Shown here one piece after another: positions 40,240-49,483 of a stretch of DNA of 64,000 bases. The DNA comes from JBFMFR01 sp040752025 (GTDB taxonomy: Bacteria; Chloroflexota; Anaerolineae; Anaerolineales; UBA4823): positions 17,452-81,451 of the forward strand of contig JBFMFR010000032.1 of the NCBI GenBank assembly GCA_040752025.1, given 5' to 3'. The notes under the pieces were generated by a model that saw nothing but the letters and a program-made list of their open reading frames with translations, was not told the origin of the DNA and made no database searches. Made by a program: the position numbers and the translations under genes. The number at the start of each line of letters is the position of its first letter. Within the stretch, counting starts at the first letter, position 1.

Positions 40240-41624
40240 TCTCCACGCTCCTCGAAATCCTTAAACTCATCAAAACTGGTCCCGCCGGGCGAGAGCAGAA
40301 CAACATCGCCCGGCTGCGCCAACCCGGCAGCCTGCTGCACCGCATCCTGCAAACCAGAACAGCGACTGACAGTCAGACGTTCCTCACCCGTCAGGTGCAG
40401 GGCGCTCACGATCAACTCCGCCGCCTCGCCAAAAACGACCAGGTGATCCACGCGCTGGCGCACCAGGGCAGCAAGTTCATCCCAGGGCAGGTTCTTATCT
40501 CTCCCGCCGGCCAACAACACCAGGGGTTCATCGAATGAACGAATGTCAGCCATGACTCGCTCTGGGGCCGATGCAATCGAATCGTTATACCAATCCACCC
40601 CATGCCAGGTGCGCACAAACTCCAGGCGGTGTTTTACGCCTGCAAAGCCCTGTACGCCCGCTCGCGTCGCCTCGACAGGCAGGCCCGCCGCGGCGGCGAT
40701 GGCGCAGGCAGCCATCACGTTCAACAAATTGTGTTCGCCACGTAAAGCGATCGCATCCCGGACCAGTACCTGCAATTCTGCAGAACCGAACTTGCCCTCG
40801 CGCAGGATGATCTCCCGGCCGCGCAAGAAAACGCCTTCCTGATCTGCTGCCAGTTCAGACAGGCCGAATGACATCAGGCGCCCGTGCGCCTCTTTGGCCA
40901 ACGACCAGGCCCCTGGGTCATCCCGTCCTAAAACAACCACATCAGAAGGGGACTGGTGGGCGATGATCTGCGCCTTCGCCGCCAGGTAGGCCGCCATCGT
41001 ACCGTGCCGGTCAAGATGGTTGGGAGTGACATTCAAAACAGCCGCTACCTGCGGGGAAAGGTTCATAATCTCTAGCTGGAAGCTCGAAAGTTCCATAACT
41101 GCCAGGTCATCGGGCTGCATCTCATCTACCACTGCGATCAAGGGCGCGCCGATATTGCCGCCCACCCACACCTTGCGATAGCCGGCCTCCGATCCGCCAG
41201 CCTGCAAGGCTGCCTGGGCCATGCGGCCCACCAGCGTGGTCGTGGTGGTTTTACCAGCCGAGCCCGTAATTCCAATAACTTTGCAGGGCACCGCCTCCAT
41301 AAATATCTGCGAGTCATTGGAAAGCGGGATGCCGCGCTGGCGCGCTTCTGCGATCAGCGGCAAATTCAAAGGCACGCCGCCCGACACACACAGCAAATCT
41401 GTGCCATCCAGGATTTCAAGTGGATGCCCGCCGCAGACCCAGGCCAGGGGCGCTCCTGCCAGAGCCAGGTCTGAAAGCGTTTGGCGCGCGGCTTGCAGAT
41501 CCTGCTCGCTGCGGCGATCGTTCAGAACGACCACCGCTCCGTGCTGGAGCAGATAGCGCGCCAGCGCCAGCCCCTGCCGGGCTGCGCCTACGATAACCAC
41601 TCTCAAACCACTCCAATCCTTCAC
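40206..41624 (-). CDS. murD: UDP-N-acetylmuramoylalanine-D-glutamate ligase MurD
   Basis: A 472-residue Mur ligase adding D-Glu. Motifs: VVIVGAARQGLALARYL, P-loop GITGSAGKTTTTTLV, VMELSSFQLE, NVTPNHLDRHG, and WYNDSIASAPERV in place of the usual NDSKATN. C-terminal LLSPGGTSFDEF is typical. It lies 15 bases after mraY. Confidence 0.96.
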   Translation of the reverse strand: MKDWSGLRVVIVGAARQGLALARYLLQHGAVVVLNDRRSEQDLQAARQTLSDLALAGAPLAWVCGGHPLEILDGTDLLCVSGGVPLNLPLIAEARQRGIPLSNDSQIFMEAVPCKVIGITGSAGKTTTTTLVGRMAQAALQAGGSEAGYRKVWVGGNIGAPLIAVVDEMQPDDLAVMELSSFQLEIMNLSPQVAAVLNVTPNHLDRHGTMAAYLAAKAQIIAHQSPSDVVVLGRDDPGAWSLAKEAHGRLMSFGLSELAADQEGVFLRGREIILREGKFGSAELQVLVRDAIALRGEHNLLNVMAACAIAAAAGLPVEATRAGVQGFAGVKHRLEFVRTWHGVDWYNDSIASAPERVMADIRSFDEPLVLLAGGRDKNLPWDELAALVRQRVDHLVVFGEAAELIVSALHLTGEERLTVSRCSGLQDAVQQAAGLAQPGDVVLLSPGGTSFDEFKDFEERGECFVQWVNQLP

Positions 41625-41639
41625 TACCAGACCTCTACA

Positions 41640-42632
41640 TCATGTCGTCGCCAGGGCGACCCCAATCATCGCGAACAACAGGCTGATCAGCCAAAAGCGC
41701 TGCACTACCTGCGTTTCGCTCCAACCCGAAAGCTCGAAGTGGTGGTGCAATGGCGCCATTTTGAACAAACGCCGCCCGCCCGTCCACTTGAAATAAGCCA
41801 CCTGCAAGACATCGCTCATCACCACACTGAACGGGATGATGGCGATCATCGGTAAGAGCACCCACTGGCCGGTCATCAAAGCCACCACACCCAGTGTGGC
41901 GCCCAGGGCCAGGGAACCCGTGTCGCCCATGAACAACTGGGCCGGATGCACGTTGAACCACAAGAACCCGAAGATCGCACCCACCACGGTGAAGCAAAAG
42001 CGCGCCAGGAAAATCTGCCCCTGGAGCAAACAGACGCCGCCGTAGGCAGCAAACGCCGTCGCCGAGATCAGCCCGGCCAGCCCATCCAGGCCATCTGTCA
42101 GGTTGACTGCATTCGAACTGTAAACAATCACGAACATGGCTATGGGCACGTACCAAAAACCCAATTTGATCACGCCCTTGATGCCTGGCAGGTACAAGTC
42201 GGGTGTGTCCAACAGGTAATGCAGAAAAAACGCAATCCCAGCCGCCATAACAACTTGAATGGCAAACTTGGTGCGGGCGCGCATGCCCTGGCTATTTTTC
42301 CGGCCGCGCAACCCTTCCCAGTCATCGACTGCGCCCAGCAAGGCGTACATCAACATTGTCCCCATAGGCACAATCACGGAGCGCCCAAACACGCGCAGAC
42401 CGATCAAGTTTCCAGCATTCAACAACACCGTGATCAACACCACGGGCAGGACGATCATCACGCCGCCCATCGTGGGGGTACCCAGCTTGCTGAAATGCCG
42501 CTCTGGGCCATCCAAGCGGATCATCTTGCCAACCTTGAAATGGCGCAAGATGCGCAGCAAGGGCGAACCCCAAATCACTGTGATCATAAAGCTGAAACCG
42601 GCCAGGGCCAGCGTCATAGAAGCCTGTGTCAT
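41640..42632 (-). CDS. mraY: Phospho-N-acetylmuramoyl-pentapeptide transferase MraY
   Basis: A 330-residue enzyme with about ten membrane helices making lipid I. Motifs: GTPTMGGVMI, DDWEGLRGRKN (Asp-rich), NAVNLTDGLDGLAG, FMGDTGSLALG and PLHHHFELSGWSETQVV. Only the order DDWEG rather than DDxxK in the first motif differs slightly. ATGA overlap with murF. Confidence 0.96.
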   Translation of the reverse strand: MTQASMTLALAGFSFMITVIWGSPLLRILRHFKVGKMIRLDGPERHFSKLGTPTMGGVMIVLPVVLITVLLNAGNLIGLRVFGRSVIVPMGTMLMYALLGAVDDWEGLRGRKNSQGMRARTKFAIQVVMAAGIAFFLHYLLDTPDLYLPGIKGVIKLGFWYVPIAMFVIVYSSNAVNLTDGLDGLAGLISATAFAAYGGVCLLQGQIFLARFCFTVVGAIFGFLWFNVHPAQLFMGDTGSLALGATLGVVALMTGQWVLLPMIAIIPFSVVMSDVLQVAYFKWTGGRRLFKMAPLHHHFELSGWSETQVVQRFWLISLLFAMIGVALATT

Positions 42633-44056
42633 GAACAGTCCTCCAGCGCTGCCACGATCTGATCCATGCGCATGCCATGCGATCCTTTGATCAGAACGAT
42701 ATCATTAGGCCCCAGGCGGCTCTTCAGGAAGTCGATCGCCTCCTGGCTATCATTGAGCGTGGTCACCATTTGGGGCAGCAGGCCCGCCCGGCAGGCCGAA
42801 TAAGCGATGATGCGGGCCAGTTCGCCCACCGTGACCAGTTCGGTTGCCACTTCGGCGACGCGCACGCCCACCATTTCGTGGCCGCGGCGCTCGTATGGAC
42901 CTAACTCCAACATATCGCCCAGCACCGCCACTTTGCGTCCATCCAACTCATCCAACAAGTTGAGCGCCGCCAGCGTCGATTCAGGCGAAGCATTGTATGT
43001 ATCGTCCAGGATCAACGCCCCGCTGTGCGTGCGCACTGCGACCAGGCGCAACTGTGCATAGGCATACTCAGAACGCAGGCCATCGACGATCTCCTGCCAG
43101 GTCAACCCTTCGACCAGGCCGACAGCCGCGGCGCGCAGCACCGTATGCACGGAATGCCGGCCGATCAAGGGCACCCGCATGTGCAGAACCTCGTTGCGAT
43201 AATGCAGGCGAAAACGAATGCCCTCCAGGCCCAGGCCCTCAACGTGGTCGGCCCACAGATCTGCCTGCGGATCCAGGCCATAGTAGAACACCCGCGCCTG
43301 AGTTACCTTCGCCATATCACGCACCCAGGCGTCATCATAGTTGAGAATAGCCACGCCCTCTGGCGCGAGCGGCAACGCCTGAACCAGTTCGGCTTTGCCA
43401 CGCGCAATTGCTTCCTGCGAACCAGCCCGGGAGGCGTGCACTGTACCCACATTGGTGATCACACCCACCTGCGGCAGAGCCAGGTCGCATAAAAATGAGA
43501 TCTCACCCGGTACGTAGAAACCCATCTCCAGAACGGCGCGTTCGTGCCCTTCGGCCAATCGCAGCAAAGTAAGCGGCAGGCCAATTTCATTATTGAGATT
43601 ACCCGGGTTTTTCAAGGTGCGGTAGCGCTGATCCAACACCTCTGCAACCAGTTCTTTGGTGGTTGATTTGCCCACGCTGCCCGTGACGCCGATCACTCGC
43701 AGGCTCAACTTCCGCCGCCAGAAGCGTGCAACGCGCTGTAAAGCAGCCAGGCTGTCGTCAACCCACAGGCACAGCGGCATATCCTTGACATCCAGGGTCC
43801 GGTCCGGCTGCGCTGAACGCAGATCTAACACAGAAAAGGCTTCCCCCATGTCGCGCTGCACCAGTGCGACGTGGGCGCCGCGCTCGAATGCATTGCCAAC
43901 GTAATCATGCCCATCGACGCGCTCTCCTGGCAGGGCCACAAACAGGCTGCCAGGGATCACCTGGCGCGAATCAATCGTGGCCTCTGTAATGACCATGTGC
44001 GCCCATTCAGGGCGCACGCCACACAACGCTTCCAGAACGTCTGCCAGGGTGAGCAT
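42629..44056 (-). CDS. murF: UDP-MurNAc-tripeptide-D-Ala-D-Ala ligase MurF
   Basis: A 475-residue Mur ligase. P-loop GVTGSVGKSTTKELVAEV, NNEIGLPLTLL, VLEMGFYVPGEI, TNVGTVHA, DDTYNASPESTLAAL. The specificity loop NNEIG is MurF-like. It directly follows ftsI in the run with no murE between. Confidence 0.95.
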   Translation of the reverse strand: MLTLADVLEALCGVRPEWAHMVITEATIDSRQVIPGSLFVALPGERVDGHDYVGNAFERGAHVALVQRDMGEAFSVLDLRSAQPDRTLDVKDMPLCLWVDDSLAALQRVARFWRRKLSLRVIGVTGSVGKSTTKELVAEVLDQRYRTLKNPGNLNNEIGLPLTLLRLAEGHERAVLEMGFYVPGEISFLCDLALPQVGVITNVGTVHASRAGSQEAIARGKAELVQALPLAPEGVAILNYDDAWVRDMAKVTQARVFYYGLDPQADLWADHVEGLGLEGIRFRLHYRNEVLHMRVPLIGRHSVHTVLRAAAVGLVEGLTWQEIVDGLRSEYAYAQLRLVAVRTHSGALILDDTYNASPESTLAALNLLDELDGRKVAVLGDMLELGPYERRGHEMVGVRVAEVATELVTVGELARIIAYSACRAGLLPQMVTTLNDSQEAIDFLKSRLGPNDIVLIKGSHGMRMDQIVAALEDCS

Positions 44057-44067
44057 CGGTTACACCC

Positions 44068-44100
44068 GGAACTTCCTGTTCCGCCGGAACTTCCTGTTCC
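44068..44100. repeat. Two tandem copies of an 18-bp palindromic unit
   Basis: GGAACTTCCTGTTCC occurs at 44068-44082 and 44086-44100, separated by GCC. Each unit is an inverted repeat (GGAAC/GTTCC, five-base loop). They fill the gap between ftsI and murF. They may be a dispersed repeat or a weak processing/attenuation site. Confidence 0.6.
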
Positions 44101-44103
44101 GCA

Positions 44104-45915
44104 TCATGGTTGGCTTCCCACAGAACTAGCTGTTGGAGCTGCCTGTGCCGGTAATGCCAGCGAATGGCGCACATCGTCGGGCGGCAAGTCGAGCAAAACG
44201 ACCAGTTTCTCGACTACCTGGCGGAAAAGCGGCGCTGCCACCACTGAGCCCCAGGGAGATGAAGCTGGCTTCTCCAGCCAAACGTAAACCAGGAATTGAG
44301 GGTCATCCACCGGGCCCCATCCCACGAAGGATGCATTGGTTTCATTGGTCGTATAACCAAACGGGCCGGGGATTTCGGCAGTGCCCGTCTTACCGGCCAC
44401 GCGATAACCCGTCACCAGGGCATCCGATGCCTCTGTTTCCAAAGCGTTCGCTAGCATCTCCGTCAATATGTGCGCCGTTTCGGCTTTTAGCGGAATGCCT
44501 GAAGTGCGCAAATCCTTGTCGCGCTGGTAACTTTCACTCGCCATCGAACGCACTACGTGAGGCGTGACAATGCGCCCATCGTTTGCCACAGCCGAGACAG
44601 CCGCGATCATCTGGATGGGCGTTACCGCAACGCCTTGCCCAAAGGCATTCGTCCCAAGCTCCGCCTCATACCAATCACCATCGCCGGGGATTTTCAACCG
44701 GCCAGAAACTTCATCGGCCAGGTCGATACCTGTCAGGCGGCCAAAACCAAAGGCCTGCATATAGCTGTAAAACTTCTCCGCTCCCAGTTGTGTCGCAACC
44801 CAGGCCAGGCACACATTCAACGAGTGTTGCATACAACCTTGCATGTTCTGAGGTCCCCAGGCGCCCATGTTCCAGTTGTAAATCCTCAACCCACCGACTT
44901 CGATCACACCTGTGTCGACGAAAACTGTTTCCGGCTTGACCGCACCCGCGTCCAAGGCCGCGGCCATTGTTAGCACCTTGAAAACTGAACCCGGCTCATA
45001 GGTGCCGCTCACGGCCCGGTTGAAAGAAGTATCCTTCTTGAATATTTCATCATAGCGCCAGTACTCATTCAAGTTTAGGCGCGGCGTGGTCGCCATCGCC
45101 AATATTTCACCGGTCCGTGGGTTCTCCACAATGATTGTGCCCGATTGAGCCCCAGTCTCCTTCAGAGCAGCGTCTACCAATTCTTCCATCGCGCGCTGGA
45201 TATCCCGGTCCAGAGTCAGCACCAGGCTGGTGCCATCAGGCACATCTGGCAACTCACGGACTCGATTTGGATCCAATGGGACCAAAACCGTCTTCGGTGT
45301 GCCAGCCAATAGATTATCGTAGTAGCCCTCAACGCCGAAATAACCATCACCCTCGCGCACAACAAAGCCAAGCACGTTCGAAGCCAGGGAGTTATCTGGA
45401 TAAGCGCGTGCCAGGTGCGGGTTATAAACCACTCCTCTCAAACTGGGTGGGTTCTTCTCCGAGCTTGCGGCATAGATTTTGCGCAAAGCTTCCAGTTTAT
45501 CGATCTTATCTTGCGTAATATTATCTGCCACCACCGCGTAAACAGCATCCTCGGATGCCTCGATGCTGGCAGCCGCGTAGACATCGGCATAATCGATATC
45601 CAGAACCGAACTCAAGGTGCCTGCAATCGCCTTAGGATCGCTAACCAGTTGCAGTTCGAGCCCGACTTCGTAAACTGTGCGATTCCCCGCCGACAGACTG
45701 CCCCACCGATCGTAGATTTGACCGCGCGCTGGCTTGATGGTGCGCGGGGTCACCGACCAGTATCTGCTGGCCCTGTCAAAGCTCTCAACCCAGGAGGGAT
45801 TTACCTGAATGCGAAAAACCTGGATCACAATGAGTATCGGGAGAGCAAAGATCATTGCTCCCAAAAAGGAATATCGCCAGGTGAAATCTTTTTGTGAATA
45901 AACCTTATCGTTCAT
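44104..45915 (-). CDS. ftsI: Septal transpeptidase FtsI (class B penicillin-binding protein)
   Basis: A 603-residue bitopic protein. One helix (about 18-38), a dimerisation domain, then the transpeptidase with SVFK (active Ser in YEPGSVFKVL), the SLN motif in CMQHSLNVCLAW and KTGTAEIPG. No PASTA repeats. ATG at 45915 gives MNDKVYSQKDF; an in-frame TTG at 45966 would overlap ftsL and is less likely. Confidence 0.93.
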   Translation of the reverse strand: MNDKVYSQKDFTWRYSFLGAMIFALPILIVIQVFRIQVNPSWVESFDRASRYWSVTPRTIKPARGQIYDRWGSLSAGNRTVYEVGLELQLVSDPKAIAGTLSSVLDIDYADVYAAASIEASEDAVYAVVADNITQDKIDKLEALRKIYAASSEKNPPSLRGVVYNPHLARAYPDNSLASNVLGFVVREGDGYFGVEGYYDNLLAGTPKTVLVPLDPNRVRELPDVPDGTSLVLTLDRDIQRAMEELVDAALKETGAQSGTIIVENPRTGEILAMATTPRLNLNEYWRYDEIFKKDTSFNRAVSGTYEPGSVFKVLTMAAALDAGAVKPETVFVDTGVIEVGGLRIYNWNMGAWGPQNMQGCMQHSLNVCLAWVATQLGAEKFYSYMQAFGFGRLTGIDLADEVSGRLKIPGDGDWYEAELGTNAFGQGVAVTPIQMIAAVSAVANDGRIVTPHVVRSMASESYQRDKDLRTSGIPLKAETAHILTEMLANALETEASDALVTGYRVAGKTGTAEIPGPFGYTTNETNASFVGWGPVDDPQFLVYVWLEKPASSPWGSVVAAPLFRQVVEKLVVLLDLPPDDVRHSLALPAQAAPTASSVGSQP

Positions 45916-45943
45916 CGTTATACTCGCCAAACGAATCTCAAAT

Positions 45944-46405
45944 CTAGGGAACGGATAGCTGGGCAACCTGCCTTCTTGCCCAGGTAAAAAGCGACTCGGT
46001 GTATTCTGCTGGCAGGTAATTTACCTTGGGAAGCCTAGGCTCCGCATAAGGCGCCAGGGCAGCCGTACTGCGCTCGATATAGCCCGGAACCACCAGGAAC
46101 ATAATTTCGTCTGTTTGGATCAAATCGAAACCCAGGTCCCGGGCGCGCTTATCCATCAACTCGGATGAATTCAGCGAGGCAAGTTGCGTTTCCATATCTT
46201 CGATTTCTCTGTCAAGTTCTTCAATATCACTCTGCATCACCTGAATCTCTCGTCCGATGGCGGCCGCCCGGGCGCTTACATTCAAGTAAATGCCTGCAAT
46301 CACGGCGATGAAAACCAACACTAACGAGAACAGGCCGATGAACTGCACCTGCTTTCGCCAGGGGGCTTGTGAATAGGATTGAGCCAGATTCTCCAGATGA
46401 TCCAT
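45944..46405 (-). CDS. ftsL: FtsL-like septum formation protein
   Basis: A 153-residue bitopic protein with a helix at about 22-43, a coiled coil (about 48-82, IQVMQSDIEELDREIEDMETQ) and the KRARDLGFDLIQTDE motif of FtsL/DivIC. Position between rsmH and ftsI is the classical ftsL slot. The C-tail of about 50 residues is longer than usual. Named by position and topology, as sequence is poorly conserved. Confidence 0.8.
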   Translation of the reverse strand: MDHLENLAQSYSQAPWRKQVQFIGLFSLVLVFIAVIAGIYLNVSARAAAIGREIQVMQSDIEELDREIEDMETQLASLNSSELMDKRARDLGFDLIQTDEIMFLVVPGYIERSTAALAPYAEPRLPKVNYLPAEYTESLFTWARRQVAQLSVP

Positions 46406-46497
46406 TTTTGTTTCCTAAACTCCGAAACTAATTGCTACAATCTGGTTTGCAACTTATATGCCAAAACACCAGTAAAACAAAAGAAAGGCCTTTTCGG

Positions 46498-47463
46498 TTA
46501 GCTAATTTTTTCTGCAATCCGCAGTCGTGCGCTGCGTGCTCGCGGATTCTGCTGTAATTCAGCGGGCTGTGGCTGGAGCGGGCGGCGGACCACCTCCACC
46601 AGGGTAGCTTTATGCCCGCAAGTGCACACCGGCTGGCGTGGTGGGCACAGGCAGCCCTGACTTTCGCGGCGGAAGAATTGCTTTACAATGCGATCTTCCA
46701 AAGAGTGAAATGCGATGACAGCTAAACGGCCTCCCACCGCCAGCGCTGTTACAGCCTGAGGCAAAACCATCTCCAATGCATCCAGTTCTCGGTTTACCGC
46801 AATGCGCAAGGCCTGGAACGTGCGTGTAGCAGGATGAATATGTGTCGGCCTCCTGCTCTCAGAACGGTGCCCTGTCTTCATAACACCGAGGACAATGTCC
46901 GCCAGTTCCCCGGTCGTTTCTACTGGCCGGGAATTGACAATTGCCTGTGCAATCTGGCGCGCCCGCCGCTCCTCTCCATAGCGAAAAAGCAAATTTGCCA
47001 GTTCTGCCTCAGGCAGGGTGTTCACCAGGTCCGCGGCTCGAAGGGAGCTTTCCGGATCAAAGCGCATATCCAGTGGCGCATCTACTCGAAACGAGAAACC
47101 TCTCTCAGGCGTGTCGAACTGCATCGAGGAAGCGCCCAGGTCGAGCACAATGCCATTCACTTTGTTCCAGCCCAGCCGGTCAAGCTGTTCACCCAGGGTT
47201 GTGTACGAGGCCCGTATCAACGTGGCTCGTTGGCCAAATTCCGCCAATCGTTCTCCTGCGAGCGCCAGAGCCTGTGGATCGACATCCAGCCCAAGGAGCA
47301 GGCCATCTGGCATACTGGCTTGAAGAATGCCCCAGGCATGCCCACCCGCTCCCACGGTGCCATCCACGTAAAAACCTCCCGCAATTGGCTGTAAAGCGTG
47401 TATAATTTCATGGTAAAGAACAGGAAGGTGCGGGTTTTCACCCGACCGGATCAAATCGGCCAT
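46498..47463 (-). CDS. rsmH: 16S rRNA (cytosine1402-N4)-methyltransferase RsmH
   Basis: A 321-residue SAM methyltransferase. Seen: HLPVLYHEIIHAL, VDGTVGAGGHAWGIL, GLDVDPQALALA, VLDLGASSMQFDTPERGFSFR, ALRIAVNRELDAL and FHSLEDRIVKQFF, then a CxC/CTCG cysteine-rich end. ATG at 47463; a TTG nine bases earlier is possible. Confidence 0.96.
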   Translation of the reverse strand: MADLIRSGENPHLPVLYHEIIHALQPIAGGFYVDGTVGAGGHAWGILQASMPDGLLLGLDVDPQALALAGERLAEFGQRATLIRASYTTLGEQLDRLGWNKVNGIVLDLGASSMQFDTPERGFSFRVDAPLDMRFDPESSLRAADLVNTLPEAELANLLFRYGEERRARQIAQAIVNSRPVETTGELADIVLGVMKTGHRSESRRPTHIHPATRTFQALRIAVNRELDALEMVLPQAVTALAVGGRLAVIAFHSLEDRIVKQFFRRESQGCLCPPRQPVCTCGHKATLVEVVRRPLQPQPAELQQNPRARSARLRIAEKIS

Positions 47464-47479
47464 CGCCTGCAACTATGGG

Positions 47480-47923
47480 CTAGGGAGTGGAGTTTAACTT
47501 CACCCCAGAGAAACGATCGGCGGTCAATTGAACATCTTGCAGTTGCTCGGTTTCTTCACCCCAGAGTTCGGGCGACCAAATTTCGAAGTAATCACCATTG
47601 CCCACGATCACTGCGCTGCTCTCCAGCGAAGCAAACTCGCGTAAGAATTGTGGGATCAAGATACGGCCAACTTTATCAACCTCCACGCGATCAGCCGTGG
47701 AGTAGACCAACCGCCTGAGCATGCGTCCTGTGCGATCCGTCATGCTAATCTCGCTGATGCTTTGCGAGATCGAGTCATAAGTAGGAGAAAGCAGTACGAT
47801 CAAGTTTTTGTCGAAACCCTGCATGATATAGGCGCCATCGGCAGCCAAAAGCTCCCGGAAACGAGCCGGGATTGTCAGGCGCCCCTTATCATCCAGATTG
47901 TGGTAATACTGTCCCAAGAACAT
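47480..47923 (-). CDS. mraZ: Transcriptional regulator MraZ
   Basis: A 147-residue AbrB-like regulator with two MraZ repeats, each with the DxxxR motif (LDDKGRLTIPARFRE and VDKVGRILIPQFLREF). It binds TGGG repeats before its own operon. Such repeats are visible upstream. ATG at 47923 gives MFLGQYYHNLDDKGR, as in the family. Confidence 0.96.
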   Translation of the reverse strand: MFLGQYYHNLDDKGRLTIPARFRELLAADGAYIMQGFDKNLIVLLSPTYDSISQSISEISMTDRTGRMLRRLVYSTADRVEVDKVGRILIPQFLREFASLESSAVIVGNGDYFEIWSPELWGEETEQLQDVQLTADRFSGVKLNSTP

Positions 47924-47972
47924 ATGTTCTACCTTGCCTTTTAACGCCGAAACGCCGGCACCACCCGGCGTC

Positions 47973-47997
47973 CTCCACTTTCTCCCACTTTATCCCA
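47973..47997 (-). promoter_or_regulatory. MraZ operator: three TGGG-type boxes
   Basis: On the minus strand TGGGA, TGGGA and TGGAG occur at 47993-47997, 47983-47987 and 47973-47977, spaced exactly ten bases. This is the known MraZ-box layout (five-base boxes with five-base spacers). They lie just downstream of the predicted transcript start. Further TGGG words at about 48068-48094 are less regular. Confidence 0.85.
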
Positions 47998-48008
47998 CGA
48001 TTACACAC

Positions 48009-48037
48009 AGTATAATCTATTTTTAATGGTTTTGCAA
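48009..48037 (-). promoter_or_regulatory. Promoter of the dcw cluster
   Basis: On the minus strand TTGCAA (48032-48037), 17 bases, TATACT (48009-48014). Transcript start near 48002, giving a leader of about 80 bases with the MraZ boxes inside it. This is the best promoter in the window with the one before the SPFH pair. Confidence 0.8.
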
Positions 48038-48102
48038 GTATTTTTCCCAAATTGATTGCGAAAATTTACCCACTTTTCACCCACATCCCCCACCTAGAAT
48101 GA

Positions 48103-48132
48103 AGCTCCCGAGGCGCTATCTCCTCGGGAGCT
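48103..48132 (-). terminator. Hairpin after the fructosamine-kinase-like gene
   Basis: AGCTCCCGAGG (48103-48113) pairs with CCTCGGGAGCT (48122-48132), loop of eight, immediately past the stop at 48137 on the minus strand. A short T-rich stretch (TCATTCT) follows. It separates this gene group from the dcw promoter. Confidence 0.65.
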
Positions 48133-48136
48133 GGTC

Positions 48137-48988
48137 TTACTGGTAATAGTGCAGGATGGACATCACCTGTCCCAGATATCCACTTCCAAACAGATTGAGG
48201 TGATTGAGCAAATGGTACAGGTTATATAAAGCGAAGCGCTCCGTAAAACCCTTATCCAGAGGGCGGACTTCCTGGTATGCACGATAAAATACTTCCGGGA
48301 AAGAGCCGAACAATGCGGTCATGGCCAGTTCGGCCTCAGCCCATCCATAATGAGCAGCCGGATCAATCACCGCCGGACCGCCGCCGGCATCGGTGATGGC
48401 GTTACCGCTCCATAGATCGCCATGCAGCAAAGAAGCTGGCTGCTGCGGCACCAGGTCTGGGAGACGGGCCGACAGATGCTCCACCTGAGCCGCGACTTTA
48501 CCTGTCATCAATCCCTGCCGGACAGCCAGGCGCGCCTGGTAAAGCAAACGCTGCTCCGCAAAAAACTGGTAACCGTCAGGCGTCCATTCATTCGGCTGAG
48601 GCGTGCTCCCAATGTAGTTGTCATGGTCGAATCCAAAGCGTGGCTGGGTCACATTGTGCAGCGTTGCTAACTGGCGGCCAAAAACCCGCCAGTAATCTGC
48701 AGCACGCGGCGCCGGCACCAGGTCTTCCATAAGGATGAAATCCGGTCCGTACAGCCACGGACGCGGGGTGCGCGGCCCTCCCACTTGATTCAACGCTTCC
48801 AATCCCTCGGCCTCGCGCTCAAACATATCTGGCGGCGTAGAGGTGTTGGTTTTCAAGAAGAAACTGTCGCCCGAGGTGGTATGCAGCCGCGTCCCCTGGT
48901 TGATACAACCACCCCCTACGTAACGGGATGTGGTGACTTCACCGAAATCGTTGGCTTCCAGCCAGTGGATTACGGCTTGCGGGATCAC
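48137..48988 (-). CDS. Fructosamine-kinase-family protein
   Basis: A 283-residue kinase of the fructosamine-3-kinase/aminoglycoside phosphotransferase fold. Family features: GGGCINQGTRL, the Lys in FFLKTN, GFDHDNYIGSTPQPN, catalytic LLHGDLWSGNA and the metal motif VIDPAAHYGWAEAELAMT. It phosphorylates glycated amines (ketosamines) so that they fall off proteins. It overlaps the phosphatase upstream by four bases. Confidence 0.9.
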   Translation of the reverse strand: MIPQAVIHWLEANDFGEVTTSRYVGGGCINQGTRLHTTSGDSFFLKTNTSTPPDMFEREAEGLEALNQVGGPRTPRPWLYGPDFILMEDLVPAPRAADYWRVFGRQLATLHNVTQPRFGFDHDNYIGSTPQPNEWTPDGYQFFAEQRLLYQARLAVRQGLMTGKVAAQVEHLSARLPDLVPQQPASLLHGDLWSGNAITDAGGGPAVIDPAAHYGWAEAELAMTALFGSFPEVFYRAYQEVRPLDKGFTERFALYNLYHLLNHLNLFGSGYLGQVMSILHYYQ

Positions 48989-49470
48989 AACTCCCCCGCC
49001 TGTAAAGCGCCCAGCAAACCACTGACAGAACGCTCTACAATCTGATAAGTGATCTCGAACCCATCGATGCCGCCATAGTACGGATCCGGCACGTTGCTCT
49101 GCCCATCCGATTGCGGGTCAAATTCACGCAGCAGGTGAATGCGGGCGCGCTGCTCAGGAGTGCGCGCCATTGCATTCAGATCGGACCAATTTTCCCGGTC
49201 CAACGCCAGGATCAAATCGAACGCATCCAACTCGCTGCGCTTGAACTGGCGCGCACTCCCGCCATACTGCAAACCATGCCGCTCAGCTACACGACGCATG
49301 CGCGCGTCGGGCGCTTCACCTTCATGCCAGGCGCTGGTCCCAGCCGAATCAACAATGTATTCGTTTTCCACCCCAGCCTGTTTTGCCAGGTGTATGAACA
49401 GGTTCTCAGCCAGAGGGCTGCGAACAATATTCCCCAGGCATACGAAACAGATGCGCTTTTTTACAGGCAT
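48985..49470 (-). CDS. Low-molecular-weight protein-tyrosine phosphatase
   Basis: A 161-residue LMW-PTP. The P-loop is VCLGNIVRSPLAE, with catalytic Cys and Arg, but the second Cys of the usual CLGNICRS is Val, so redox protection by a disulfide would be lost. The general acid lies in VPDPYYGG. ATG at 49470 after a weak site; coupled to the fructosamine kinase by ATGA. The pairing of these two occurs in other bacteria. Confidence 0.9.
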   Translation of the reverse strand: MPVKKRICFVCLGNIVRSPLAENLFIHLAKQAGVENEYIVDSAGTSAWHEGEAPDARMRRVAERHGLQYGGSARQFKRSELDAFDLILALDRENWSDLNAMARTPEQRARIHLLREFDPQSDGQSNVPDPYYGGIDGFEITYQIVERSVSGLLGALQAGEL

Positions 49471-49483
49471 CAACACTACCTTT

